From: Siphonodentalium dalli
Lineage: Eukaryota; Mollusca; Scaphopoda; Gadilida; Siphonodentaliidae
Reading direction: 5' to 3'
Length of the DNA stretch: 64,000 nucleotides
Assembly: GCA_032622095.1 (NCBI GenBank)
Contig: CP136062.1
Coordinates: forward strand, 136,008,960 to 136,072,959
Position numbers and translations under genes: made by a program. Below, piece by piece: positions 23,001-36,299 of the stretch. The stretch's first letter is position 1, and every line of letters begins with the position of its first letter. The notes under the pieces are model-generated. The model ran no database searches and was not told the origin of the DNA. It saw nothing but the letters and a program-made list of their open reading frames with translations.

Positions 23001-23802
23001 ACAATCAACAATGATTTGCAATTGCTTCGCCATCAACCGAAGTGCTCCCCCAGCGTTACTATCAATAGCGTTATTATTTGGCTAATTTCAGTAATATTCT
23101 CCCAGTTTACATTCAATAAAACAAATTTGTCTCCGCATTTAAAATTCTTTGATATATATCGTTTATATTCTGCAATAATTTGTACACAAGAGACGGATTC
23201 TTATGTTTTATTGTGTTTTTAAACTCTGAGGTGGCGAAATCTGGGTTTGTTTACATTACGAACATTTGAGTCCGTAATCGGAATCCGAATCCCAATCGGA
23301 TTACCACGAAATTGAGATTACGGTCTGTTCGTTTACTGATTCTGCCAATTTCTGGTCTGTTCTTTTGCCGAACCAAATCGTACGGGGACCAATCTGTAAT
23401 CTTAAACCAGAATCTGAATCGGATTTTAGCGAAATAACGCCTCAGGCTTAAATTGCATGGTTCTTGTCACCAGTTGATACTAAGTACCGGGGCATTTCAA
23501 CGTGTGCATTAATATGACGACCCAGATGGGATCGTGACACATTTGAACTAAAACTCAAGCACTATATACTTGTATTACAGCGATATTAGTATATTTTTGT
23601 ATTACTACATGTATGTAGAGAATTAGTTTGTCTCATATACAAGTAGCGCTAATGTGTACTTGGACCATCACACTCTCGTTAGGTGGGGTGAATATAAAAT
23701 GATTCCCGGACATGACTCACATAAGCCTGCACAATTGATGTCGAACCCTGTCTTGAAACGAATGCTTATTGTTGTATTATTCGTGGAATAAATAATGTTT
23801 AA

Positions 23803-24281
23803 AGGTACTCTATCCGATAAAACTCCTCTCAATTACTATTTCAATGGTTTCGGGGGTCAAAAATATTTGATTCGAGTCGATGAAGTCACCCATCAAAGCT
23901 CAGATTTGTTAGATATCGATTTTAGAAATCTATTATTTTTCATTATCGGGAATACTATCTGGCCCAGAACTCAGTCAAAATTGCGTTATTATTACCGCTT
24001 GATTTTAGAGTTATCCATCCTTGTCTGTTTGAATATATTTTGGTGTACATATCCAGAGCAGATACGGCAGTTGAAGGCAATTATTAGTACTCCTCTCGAG
24101 TAAATAACAAATTTCAAAAATCAATATCTAATAACTCTGAGCTTTGTTTGATGGGTTCCTCGACTCGAATCAAATAGTTTTTACCCCCAAAGTCAAAGAA
24201 ATAGTAATATAGGACCCTCTGATCGGATTGCTGTTGTTGGAATCTGTTGAGATGGGGACCCTCTGTTCGGATTGACTACCT
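23803..24281. mobile_element. TTAA-flanked AGGTACTC element, near complete
   Basis: TTAA at 23799-23802 and 24282-24285. The termini AGGTACTCTATCCGAT and ATTGACTACCT (RC) are imperfect inverted repeats. The body matches the left arm of 7674-8469 over several hundred bases, so the 102-codon frame here is a repeat read-through, not a gene. Confidence 0.75.
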
Positions 24282-24529
24282 TTAAACTAATGTCTATCTG
24301 ATCAAACTGGATTGCTTATCAAGTGAACATGTATGGAGCTCATCGTACAATAGCATTGTCATGGCCGTTTACATTTCTGCTGAAGTTGATATATAATTGC
24401 CACTTGCTTGGGGTAGATTGTCATGATACGTGAATGCAACATTACATATACAATTTATGGACATAGCCAGACTGATCTGATAATTCCTAGTCGAACATAA
24501 TTAGAACAGTTTGTGGCATTAGGATATTT

Positions 24530-24618
24530 GGCATCTTTCAGATCATATTATATAGGCCGATCCATCTATATCCAGGATATAGATGGATCGGTCTATATAA
24601 AGTGATCTGAAAGATGCC
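24530..24618. repeat. 89-nt long hairpin
   Basis: GGCATCTTTCAGATCA…CCGATCCATCTATATCC then AGGATATAGATGGATCGG…TGATCTGAAAGATGCC: the arms pair over about 40 bases with one internal loop and almost no terminal loop. It could be a minimal foldback MITE or, less likely, a small-RNA precursor. Confidence 0.75.
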
Positions 24619-24639
24619 ATTATTATTATAGTGAACCAT

Positions 24640-26870
24640 TGCCACCTCCATAGTTACGCGTCCTAATTCAACTTCCTTAATTTCCGCATTCCTTTGGTTC
24701 TCGATAACGTTCTAACCAAATTCAACATGACATGCCACGAGTTGTTATTAACTCCAACTATCACTTCACATTGTGTTGTAATAAATTAATGGACTACGTT
24801 GCCCCATTATGCCATTCAGTATATTGAACATAACAAATCAAACTCATGACATGACACCAGAAGACCCATCAATACAATTGATTCTTCACCCGTTTCCCAC
24901 CGTGTGGTCGTACAATTTGTCAAAACACGGCAATTAGTAATATAATAAGTATCGCCTGTCTATTGCTGGTTCGTATCTATTGAGTTTACCATTCTTTGGA
25001 ACCGGCAGCACAATCACAATCATTGCCAACAATCAATGTCCTGTTGAACTGATGTACAAACGCGATGCATTGTCCCACTAAACTCTTCATATGCCTAAAT
25101 CATAGAAATCAATATGGGATATCATTTTGCTGTATATAATGGTCCATATCAGCCTACCGTGCTAATGCCAATACACCTTTCGTATGTTGAACGAATCACT
25201 GTGTGGCTACCACCAATTAACTGAACACGAGTAAAGCCAAAAAACCAGACACACCACTTCGTCTGGTGTCGGGGATCTAGCCTGGTCTATGATAATGTTC
25301 ATTTCAACTGAACATGACCTGGGAGGTCAATAACTTATAGCAGCTTCACAAAAGGACACACGTATGCTATGGACGTGTTGGACTACTTTGTTTAATATCA
25401 TCACCCGGATTGCAGAACCTGGTATTCACAATATATCACTTTAATCTTGATACGGGACGCTACCCCTTATATGAATATATTATCTACCTATGGCGGTCTA
25501 TTCTAGATCTGCCGTGGTTATCAATACGATTTAAACCTGCAAAGTTCAGCTAAACGACGTTCAAATGGTGTTACCATGCAAATTTATCTCAACGTTACAG
25601 CGCAACTAACAATGAGACAAGCAGGCCAAATGACAGCCATATAATTAATTCTACTATTGTGTTTTATAAACAAGGATGTGTTGTTTCTTGCTTGCCTATA
25701 ATCATGGTATAGCTAAGAAGTACAATCCCCACTTCATAGCTATCACAATAAACAGGGGTGTATTGCTACCTAAAATTATACGCTATAGGAATTTTCTACT
25801 GAGGAGATGGCATGAAAAGAACTAACACAACGACGCTTATCCGCATCATCAGTTGCCAATTGATATGCATGGTAACCACCAATATTTCTCAATTAGTACT
25901 CCGGCTTAGAGTATAGTAACACTTGTCCATCAAGCTAATATGGAGGTCTACACACACTTTCTAATTTCACATAGAGTTGGATTTTCTCTTCAACTCCCGC
26001 CTCACTTAATATAAGGAAATTTGAAGACATGACACGTATTGTGGTATACAGTATATGACATCCATTAATTTGTATAAGAAATTAAAGCTATGCGCATTTA
26101 CTTATTAGCTGCCGATTAACCTATAATTCCACACGATGGAATGCCAGGACGACATTTGGTGGTGTAACGAACACTGATTTTTGTACTTTGACTGGCATTT
26201 TGGAAGCCATCTTGGATTAAATTGAACAGTCTTGTTGAAGTGTGATAATATTTCCGGCACGATTATTTCTTTCCCCTCACTGAATTCCGCTCATTTCTTT
26301 AAATCTATTGCTAGAATATCGGAAATAATTTTTTAACAAATGCTATAATTATGTTGTCTAAAGTGGATTTTGGACAGATCGAACATGTTTTGTACAATAT
26401 AATTGGTGCACTACATTGCTGAAGCAATAAATAAACACTGAATTGCCACAATTCCCAATCGGTACAAAAAAAAACGGAAGGTCATTTACATGTACATGAG
26501 ATTCTTGAAAATCGCTAAATTGTTGATTTTCTGGTACCATTTTGGCAGCCATCTCGACTCGAATAACATTTTCCCGTGAATGTGGTACTGTACTTTGAGA
26601 ACTACTATTAATTAATTGCCCTGACTGAAAAAAATGTATAACAATTAAGAAATATGAGCAGAATTCGTCAGTTCTTAGAACAACCCTGCATATGTACTGA
26701 ACTGACACTGACGTCATCTTTGTGACGACATAATTCCCTTTAGTCGAGGATCCATGAAGTCAAACAAACTTTTTCAGACAAAGTAAGTGATACCCTATCA
26801 TAATATCATGATCTCTACATTTGTTCAAATAATTCCCACGGAAGTACATAAACGACTCTACTAAAAATAG
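24640..26870. other. AT-rich interval with no recognised gene or repeat
   Basis: No long open frame with domain similarity. The largest, 26358-26717 on the minus strand (119 codons), has no motif I recognise. No clear inverted or tandem repeats were noticed. Confidence 0.45.
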
Positions 26871-26879
26871 AGTGTTTTA

Positions 26880-29010
26880 CTATGTATAACGGCAGTATTG
26901 TGGGTTCGAATTCGATTTCGTCTATCTTGTTTATACGTTCATTGAGTAATCAAAACGACACGATTGGTGCAAATATTTGCACAGTTCTAACGGCATGATG
27001 TATTTCTCAACAATCGAAGAAACGAAGACGAACAGGCAAGCGATAGCACTAGAGACTGAAACAAGTTTTGTTTTGTCTTTTCTGTCTTTGTTGACAGGAA
27101 ATTTTCACCGAAAGCACTGTCAAACATCATTCCTTTGTTTGGAAAATTGTTCTAAACATTTTTGTGTGTGCTGAATCTTCTCCATGGAAACTCAAACAGT
27201 GATAGACATCAATGCCGCCTCAATGAACGCATGATACGTAACATACTTGACTTGCAGCGTGCAGTCGTTGACGCCAGGACGGACTATTCTATCAAGTTGA
27301 AGTCAAAACATTCTGTCGACTTAATACAGAAACTAGACCTGCTCTGGTGGATTGTTAATTCCTTATCCCGAACAGGAACAAAAACATGTAAACAAAATAA
27401 GACCTGTATTATATAGAAGATATCTGTGGTGCGACACTCCGAATCGGTTACATGTAACCCGTAAGTGTTTACTCAGTGGTTGATGGACTGACCATCAATG
27501 TGCCGCTTGTCTCTTTGAGAACCCGGATACGTAGAGTTCTTGGTTTATTATATAATGCTGTGTGCTCTTGAAGATTCGTCGAACAAGAAATGAAATGCGT
27601 TTTTAAACAAAATTGTTATTTTAATTAACAACAAAATTGACATCAACACCAGCAACAGCAGCAACGGCAGCCGCACCATCATCGTACAAGAACAACTAAA
27701 CGCTAGTTCTAACAGCAACCACATCTGCATGTTAATGTTTGTCTGTTTAGAAATAATCGTGCTCCTCGTTTTATGGCAACACCGGGAAGTCATGTGTGTG
27801 AATATTGATGAATATGCCATTGTCCGGAGCTTGTTGACTGAACATCTATCCAAATACGACATGCGTTTGCGTCCAGTGAAAAACCAAAGTGATCAAATCC
27901 AAGTGAAACTTGGCCTGCACTGGAATGGCAGGATGAAATGTTGTCATGGGAACCAGCTGAACACGCTGGTATAACTACCTTGTTCATCACCGACGAAATT
28001 GTATGGACCCCTGATATAGAACTTCATAATTTTTACAAAACCGTGTTAACGCTGCATAAAGAAAAGCTCCCAGTCGTCATCAGCTCAAACGGATTGGTCA
28101 GATGGAGTCCAAGTGGAACAGTCAGAACACACTGTGAAGTTGACGTCACGTTGTTCCCATCTGACGAACAGTTTTGCGAGATTGAGTTCAGCTCTCGTCT
28201 GTTGAAAGGTGGTGATATGAAGCTGAATCTCAAATACATTGAACCTTACACTTTACATAACGGCGTCTGGAATTTGCTGAATTTCACTCAGGAAGAGCTT
28301 TCTACTAAACACTCTGGAATTGACGGGGTTCATTACATCAGGTATGGTTTGATAATGCAGCGCCAACCAAAATTTTTCATCATCAACTATATTTTGCCAA
28401 TAATACTGCTATCTGGACTGAATTTGTTTGTGTTCAAGTTACCCTTGGAATCTGGAGAAAAAATTTCAATCGCGATGACTATTTTACTTTCGTTTGTCGT
28501 ATTTCTGAACGCCGTAATAACATTTCTGCCGACTTCAGCGAAATTCACGTCGATATTCAGCCTATACTTGAACATACTTGTGGTGAACAGTGTTCTTATA
28601 TTATTGTGCACTATCTTCATAATCCGACAGCACCAGCGGAAGGACGAGGTGACGTCATCGATTTTGATGGCCCTTGTGCGTTCAGAGGGAATCGCGCTGG
28701 GTCCGAGGATTGTTAAACACAAGATCTGTAATTGTATCTCGAGGTGCGTTAGTAAGAACAAAATACAAGAACTTGAAACAAAGACTACGCGCTCACCAGT
28801 GAAACTTGTCGACAATTTTGTTAAAACAAAGTCGCCCCCAGTCACGTGGCATGACGTAAGCCGAGCAGTCGACAAACTGTTATTCAGGTGCTTTGCGGTA
28901 ATCCTGATCACGGCAACGTCGATCACGTTCACCTATCTGATGAAATTTGTGTGAATGTGATAAAGGAGTATGGAATACAGTTATAGAGCCACTTCCGAAT
29001 GGCGCTTCTA
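26880..29010 (+). repeat. Segmental duplication block A (receptor pseudogene copy)
   Basis: Matches 47660-50060 in the same orientation from GTTCGAATTCGATTTC at the left to GGCCACTT/GCCACTT…AATGGCGCTTCT at the right, with small indels. It covers upstream flank, the whole receptor reading frame and a short 3' flank. The copies lie about 20.8 kb apart. Confidence 0.85.
27729..28954 (+). pseudogene. Nicotinic receptor-like subunit, broken by a 64-bp deletion
   Basis: Paralogue of the intact gene at 48735-50009, highly similar throughout. Compared with that gene it lacks the 64 bp equivalent to 48927-48990; the join is at 27920/27921. This shifts the frame in the extracellular domain, so the signal peptide and first ~60 residues are read in one frame (27729-27974) and the rest in another (27938-28954). 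The downstream part keeps WTPD, the Cys-loop, M1-M4 and the C-terminus, but the Cys-loop reads CEVDVTLFPSDEQFC, with Ser for the second Phe of FPFD. Two small in-frame losses also occur (EPYTL for EPLYTL; ELSTK for ELCGTK). The deletion ends are not GT-AG, so an intron is unlikely. Translation starting at 27938 would lack a signal peptide and loops A/D, so the locus is most likely dead. Confidence 0.85.
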
Positions 29011-29334
29011 TGAGGATTTTTGCGACTATGTTTTTCCGATAGACGGATGTATTTCACACATTTTTTTCTACTTGTTTGCCACTCGGGCGTGGGGGCTTTT
29101 TCATTTTATAGCGATTTTAAACAAACTACTGTGACTTTTTGCGATAAAATCCTTATTAGGGGCATAGGGGAAATATTTCTGTAAAAATCAATACTAAAAC
29201 TATTATGTCCAGAAATTGTGATCGAACTCTTTCAGTGCAAGAATCGTCCTCGGTATTCCTCGTGACCACACCGACTTGTAACACAACGTGTCACACAACA
29301 AAGTCGTTGGCCACAACGGAATCACGAATCAACA

Positions 29335-31145
29335 CCACTGTGTGTGAACGCTGGTTTGCGGTAATCAGCCATAAATAAAAGTCGCTCACCTCAGACTGAC
29401 TACGGTACGTATATTTTCGTCTTTCCCTCCAATTGTGTAAAAATCCCAGCCCGGGTGCCAATCTGCGTCGATGAGGGTTATGTTCCGCTACATTTTCGTA
29501 CTTATTTCGTTTCAGTGTCGTGTATATACTCTCGTAAATCAAGGTTAAACCTCCTATTTTCGTGCTAAAAACACGTCACGATTGCGATCAAAAGCACATT
29601 TTTCAAACTATACGATGTCGTATTTAACAACAAAGACATGTTTTTGATGCCTCAAAATCCAATTGAAAGCCACGCTTAACGTTTGGCCCCTGTTTCCTGT
29701 GTTTTCTCGATATACGAGCCCGATTTCAAAGCGTGGTGCTCCAACAGAATTGAACTCGCTGTAAAATCAGACAAACAAGCATTGAACGCCGGTATTTTTT
29801 TTATTATTTGTATTGAACGGCTTGTAAACTTTCGATTACACCCTGTAAAATGCCACACACTTAATGATTTATGTATATTGGAGTGAAAACTGAAGTGATG
29901 CCGATCGCTAGTATTAAAATAGATTATAGACCACCAATGACAAACACATGTGGGCATAATTGAACTCATATTACGGTCGTAATCTACAATCTTTGTTTCA
30001 ACAAATAAAACGTTTTATTTTTACCTCCAGCTGGTGCCAAAAATGTGCTAAAATAGGGTTTTATATGGAGTGGCATTGTGTTCTGAACACCGAAATAGAT
30101 ATAATGAACATGGATGTTCTTGTACCCCCACCCAATTGATCAAATACTACTAATTTTTGGAAATTTTAACCCTCCAATTTAACAGCATGCAGTTGGAAAA
30201 TTCAGACTTTAAACAAGTAGAATCTTGATCTTTCCGACTGGAGTTTTAGTCTAAATTTGCATTTTTTTATTTAGCCCAGTTGAAAAATTACAACTTAATG
30301 TTGACAATCAAATTCGAAACGGTAGTCGGCATTTTGGGGTTGAGTTGAGTATAGTCGAGCAATTGGATCCTAAAGAGTACAAATACATACACCAAAATAG
30401 GATATTCCCTATATTTCACGGGAAGGGTCATGCCATCAAACAGGACCAGGGGGCACCGCATGTGAGGATGTGGATGGAACATGTGACCTCGGCATAGGGA
30501 GAGCGAGAGGTGCCACGGATTGCCATTTTGTCACCATACTGCATGCAATCCATGTAAAATTGAAGGAGTTTGCAGGGAGCTGTTAAGTTATACATATATA
30601 TTAAACTGGCGTGTGTGTATTCCATTGGTTATAGTCCATACCATTCATATGAAGTGCCCATTTATGTAGACCTTCCCCTTGCTTCCCGATGCTCCTGGTG
30701 GACCCCATTTCGACGTGTCGCTGAATCTATATATAAATACGCCCCATTTCTATATTTCAGATGGACGAATCCTTTGATATTCTTGGGTCGGATGCCCCCG
30801 CAACACCGAAGTTCTGGTGTCGGGAGCCGACTGTGCATTCTGTAATGTGGATTAATGAGGATAAATTAAGATTCAATTATGTTTAAATTCGTTTTATTCC
30901 TCGTGCTACATTCTCAAACCGGAAGTAAATATTATCAAGTACATAACGTATATCACATACCAGCATACACCATGGATACATTTCACATACCGTAACATAC
31001 CATAACATCCCCCCTCCTGGGCTGGGATTTTTACACAATTGGAGGGAAATACTAAGATATACGTACCGTGGCCAGTCTGAGGTGAGCGACTTTTATTTAT
31101 GGCTGATTACCACAACACAGCGTTCACTTCCGTCCACACACAGTG
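29335..31145. mobile_element. Element bounded by ~120-bp inverted repeats
   Basis: The left arm 29335-29455 (CACTGTGTGTGAACGC…AATCAGCCATAAATAAAAG…CCCAGCCCGGG) is the imperfect inverse of 31015-31145 (CCTGGGCTGGGATTTTTACA…CTTTTATTTATGGCTGATT…CACACAGTG). The 1.56-kb interior has no recognisable gene. The target duplication was not resolved. Confidence 0.6.
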
Positions 31146-31479
31146 AACACACTGAATGAACATTATAGGGGGTCCACTATACATGTAGTGTTTGCATACA
31201 ATGTGGCTATATGCATTCATAATTGCCAACAACTCTGGAAACAATTAAGTTTGAAACACATACATTCATACAGCGTCACTTTAGTTGAAAGTGAACACAA
31301 TGCGGATGCATCATGCCCACTTCAGACTAGCAATGTCATATGCCGACATGTCATAGTAGTGGAGCAGCAGCAGAGACCGGAAGAAAATCGGTCCAACCAT
31401 GTCGGAGAGTAACACACTGAAACACATATCAAAATGTTCGTCTCGATAGAGCGGATAGCATGCCGATGTTGCCTTTTTG

Positions 31480-32360
31480 TGAGATGTTGTACGATTGTTT
31501 ATTTTTTGGGTAAAACAGGCTTTTTCATATTAAAAAAAGTGGAAAATGGAATCCAGCTGCCTGAATAATATTTCCCTCTATTTCTGGTTGGGAACTTATC
31601 TAAACAACAAAAGGTGGTCATGTTCACCGGTTGTAATAAAAATCTCAGATATGTCATAGTTCTAGGGTTGGTTTTTGGGGTAAACATCATTTTTTGGTGA
31701 AAAATTAGAGAAATCTGGAATCCATCACAACAAGATATTTGTAATCAATGCATTATACTTTTATAAAATGTTCCAGTTTTATCGAGTAATAATTTAAGTC
31801 TTGGATGTAATTAATAGATATAGCAGATATCCGGTGGAATTAAGCAGGTTCTGTGGTTACCAGGGTAAAACAGTGTCTATTAATAAAATGAGTGAATACT
31901 GGAATCCGGCTCTCTAAATAACACTCCATGTAGTGGTGCAGTATATAAGACATGAAAGGGTCTTATCGTTCGAATTAAATCATGTCGCCGACCATAGACA
32001 CGTATTATATTTCAAAATGTACGGATGCATGGATATGTAGAATATGAAAAATGGACTGCCAGAAACGAATTATATTGCAAGCATAGAATTTGGGGGAAAA
32101 ACTTTTTTTTTTGGAATTTATTATCAGTGATAACTTTAATTCGTCGCTCTGAATAGCATTTCACCTTGTTTCTGGTTATGAACTCACATACACGACAGCT
32201 TATGGCACCGTCCACATGTTATATGAGTTATGTTGCGTAATTCAATGGTTTGTGGTTTATTTTGGGGTAAAACTCAATTTTGGTGAAATATGAGAGAATT
32301 TTGGAATCCATCATATGTGATATATTTATAATTAATGCATATTTTTATCGAGTATTAAAT
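31480..32360 (-). repeat. Units of the GGAATCCAGCTGCCT repeat, minus orientation
   Basis: The block at 31480-31660 is the reverse complement of 41690-41850 and of 42290-42410 (shared CTATTTCTGGTT, TGGAATCCA, GTACGATTGTTTATTTTTTG). A second partial unit follows at about 31850-32300. Short ORFs here (31499-31690, 32012-32215) are repeat-derived. Confidence 0.7.
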
Positions 32361-33320
32361 TAAGCTTTTGATGTAATTAATAGATATATGACTGGACTGG
32401 AAGTCTTTGTGTCAGTATGGTTCTACATTTGTATTTGTATTGGTTAAATGGGGGATGTCTTGAATGTTGAAAGGCATTTGAGTAAATAAATGGTTGTTCT
32501 AAGCAGGATCCGTGCATGGACAGGGTGTATTGTTTTGTATTTCACAAGTCACGGTTGTAAGTAACATGTTTTCATGAGATGTTGGGTTACCCCAGCCAAA
32601 TTAAAGATAGTTTGGTCAGGAAGAGATACACTATACGTGTAAATAGGAAATTCTCTGCATATGCATATGTCGAGAAATCATAAGGTATCACTAATCTATC
32701 GAGTCGCCACATGGGGAGTCAATGTCCAAATACGAAAGATGTATGGACACTATTTTTTTGTACATAAATGGGTACCGGATCATGCTTATTATATGCCAGG
32801 TTGGTTTTTTGATTGTCTACACTGTTTCAGACTGATTTCTCCTTTCTTGGTGACTTCACATGTTGAGTCATCGAGACATATTGTGTCTGGATGTCGAAAT
32901 CCAACATTCCATTCCGGTTGTGCTATAAATCCGGCATGTCAAGTACTTGTGAGCCTGTTGTGAACAAACTAAACAGACAACCTATATTTTTGTGGCCGCA
33001 TTATTGTATGTTCGATGTTGCTTCATTTCATGAATTTCAGCTGAAATCCACAAACCCATATTTTACAATTGAGGGTCAAATTTAGGCAAGATTTAACTTA
33101 AGTAAGGGTGGAAAGAGGCTTTTTTTTCCTTCTCTAAATCGTGATAATATGACAATTTTCAGGTTGCAATCAGTTGCTGTTTCTGTAAAACAGGCCAAAA
33201 CTTATTTTTATGAAATAAATGAACCAATGTGAAAAACACGCATTAAGTGAAGTTTTGCTATATATCAGGCCAACAACCTGCCTGCCGAAACTCAAATACA
33301 TGAACACATCTATGTGTAGG

Positions 33321-35160
33321 CACAGGAGCCTGGAAGTTGGTCAAAAACCCTCTTTTATTGGCGGAACCAGCACCCGGGACCGCAGGTCACGGAAGGAACG
33401 AAACAGAAAATTGTTGCCACCCATTTTGAACTCAACTGTATTCCTACAAAAAATATTTTTTCACTAAAAACTGTTGGTACCTCTTACACCCTAGATGCCA
33501 ATCTACAACATTCCATAGGTATATTTTTCCAGTTCTTCGAAAATCTCACTGTATTTCGGTAATTTATTTTAAATTCACCAACGAAGACAAATGTGCCGCA
33601 TCTCCATCACCCGATGACGAATCGGAAATGACAAACGGCGCAAAACCATTTTTCCGGAATAACAAATTCGGAACGAAATAAAATCGAAACCTAAACTTAA
33701 AGCCCGCGAAATTCAAAAATATTTGAAAGCGCGTGCGGTTTTCGAACTTAGGCGCCAGAAAACTTAAATCGGTTTATGTTTCCGTCATATTATGCGCGTT
33801 TTTGAAGATATTATCCTGATGTTTTGTGTATTTTCCTGAAAGTTTTTGTATTTCATGATATTCGGTGTCTGCTGTTATCATCTGATGAAAATGACGACTG
33901 CCCAAGAAGATATTCTTCATTTGACTGAATGGTAATTAGTACAAATATTTTAAATATAATTCATTTCTATTTATGGCACGACCACGTGGTATTGGTTTTT
34001 CTTCTTCTTATTTTATGTTCGTTATGTACCGGTAGGCCTATGTACTACTTGACTTTGTAATGCCTTTTGTTGCCATGATTGGCAATAAAAGGACCAATAC
34101 TCTCTCTCTCTCTCTCATAGGATCTTGTGTCGCGCTCCGTTGTATAGGCCTAAAATATCCATCATATAATAGTAATCAACCCACTGATTACTGGTCGAAT
34201 ATCACGAAGTAGAAGAAAACGAAGATATATAGAGTCACGGGGGAGGCCTGGTATATATGCATTTGCATGAAGCGATTCCTTTGTGTGTTTTGGTGCAGAT
34301 TCGTTGCCAGAATATCTTAATTATTTCCACATAAAATGGTGTTTTTTTTACTAGTTCTGACGAACAAATATATGTCTTAGTTAATGAGAGTAGAACTTTT
34401 CTTGAGTTAGGTAACGATATTGGCCATGCATATATAGAACGAGTGTTTAGTTTCGCGAAATTCAAAATGCAAAGTTGTCAATGTAGGGTACAAAAACTCG
34501 CCATTAATATGCCAAATATAGTAACAAAATGTAATAAGATTCTTTAATTTAAGAGCACAAAATTATCCTGCGTATTCTTTACGGTATACGTTTTATTTGT
34601 GCATTTGCAAGTTGTAATGCAAACTGGTTTACCGAATAACTAGTTTATAAATTTGAGTTAGTGATAAACTCACTAACATAAATTTTAGTTAATAAGCAAC
34701 TATAAGTATTGTCAATTGTACCGGTATCAGTTTCGGTCATGTAATAAACATATAATCAGCAGCTATCTTCGAAATTAGAAACGGTACTTTCATACTATCC
34801 ATCTCCGGATCATAGTTTTAAAGTTTGCGCATATTTCCGTACTATTTCCGCTACTTTCGATTCGTCATCGGGTGATGGAGATGCGGCACATTTGTCTTCG
34901 TTGGTGAATTTAAAAATAAATTACCGAAATACAGTGAGATTTTCGAAGAACTGGAAAAATATACCTATGGAATGTTGTAGATTGGCATCTAGGTGTAAGA
35001 GGTACCAACAGGTTTAGTGAACAAATATTTTTTGTAGGAATACAGTTGAGTTCAAAATGGGTGGCAACAATTTTCTGTTTCGTTCCTTCCGTGACCTGCG
35101 TTCCCGGGTGCTGGTTCCGCCAATAAAAGAGGGGTTTTGACCAAATTCCAGGCTCCTGTG
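33321..35160. mobile_element. 1.84-kb DNA transposon with ~305-bp TIRs and a 7-bp flanking duplication
   Basis: The left arm 33321-33625 and right arm 34857-35160 are near-identical inverted repeats starting CACAGGAGCCTGGAA. GTGTAGG occurs directly outside both ends (33314-33320 and 35161-35167), fitting a target-site duplication. The interior holds a (CT)n run near 34100 and no transposase. Very long TIRs recall Mutator-like or foldback elements, but a 7-bp duplication is not diagnostic. A hAT-type element (8-bp duplication) was considered. Confidence 0.75.
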
Positions 35161-35589
35161 GTGTAGGTTATATAACTTTGATACTTGTGTAAGTTAAAAT
35201 AGTCTTGCCAAATCATGCAAACGATACACACCTCTTCCACTAACCTCATGAGTCATAACAATGAAAATCGTGCTCGCAAATTACGTTTACGCTTGCTCAT
35301 ATATTATAGCTATAATTTAAGTGTTCTATGTAATAAATACCACATATAATGCACTGCGGTTTGGTAGTAAATGGATTTAAGATGGAAAACAATATTCTGA
35401 TTGAAGGTCACAATTGTTGCATGTAAATCAGTGACAACAGGAATTGGAGTTCCCGAAGAGCTGCGTGCAGAGTTATGGTCATGCATGAACTCTTGTCAAC
35501 CATTATCGAAACATGAGATACACTAAAATAAAGCAATAATGAGACTGAGATAACCACACCAAAATCTGTGCGAGTCGAGATTTTTGGGG

Positions 35590-35840
35590 AAATAACTTTT
35601 TAGCTCACATGAGACGAAGTCTCCGGTGGAGTTATAGTTATCACTCCTCGTCCGTCGTCCGCCCGTCCATCCGTCCGTCCGTCCGTCAAGAATTCCTTAA
35701 ACATCTCCGAAACAATAAGACCGAATTGGTTCATATTTGGTGTGGATGTTCCCTCGGTGACTCACATTGAGATTTGTTCAAATTAGGTTACTGGGTCAAA
35801 TAGTTGTGAAGCCAGGGCCATAACTCGTTCCCTCCATAGT
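35590..35840 (+). repeat. Dispersed repeat with (GTCC)n
   Basis: AGCTCACATGAGACGAAGTC…CGTCCGTCGTCCGCCCGTCC followed by AAACATCTCCGAAAC and GGCCATAACTC. From memory this resembles a high-copy interspersed repeat of bivalve genomes; no coding content. Confidence 0.55.
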
Positions 35841-36299
35841 AATTCTTAAAACGACTTCTCCTCAATAACTATCAGAGCTATTTATCTTCTTATAAATTCG
35901 AGGCTCGGCGTGTGTGGTTGTTCCAATATGTGTCACGTACGATTCATATTAGATCACACCGAATATTCATATGACGCGTGGTGACGATTGGTTGAGAGCT
36001 GTAACATGTATTGTGTGCTCAATCAAATTGTTGACGCACGCACACACAGAACAAGAAAACCATAGTCAGAAATGGTAACGCCACCAAGATCATATTATTA
36101 GCCATAAATATAAATTATAATACAATTTTTCTATGAACTAGCTTTCAAATTTTATGTGGGAAATTTGCATACTTCTATATTTCAAGTTTTCCCGTTTCTC
36201 GTGTTATATATTACTTTCTTCAAACTGTCTTCTTTATTACACAAGCTGATGGGCCCGACTTCGTCCGGGATGTTGCCCATCTGATTTCCGGCGAAAGGC

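Noticed and set aside
23795-24103. 102-codon plus-strand frame similar to the 82-codon minus-strand frame at 8184-8432
   Set aside because: Both are translations of the TTAA-flanked element; the similarity reflects the repeat and shows no sign of protein-level selection that I can see.
27921-27922. The 64-bp difference between receptor copies as an intron present in one copy
   Set aside because: The 64 bp at 48927-48990 begins CT and ends AG without a GT donor, and they are coding in the intact gene, so deletion is the simpler reading.
28387-28932. 181-codon antisense frame over the receptor pseudogene, and its 172-codon counterpart at 49463-49981
   Set aside because: Exactly antisense to the receptor coding region in both duplicates; the sense frame has the membrane segments and Cys-loop.
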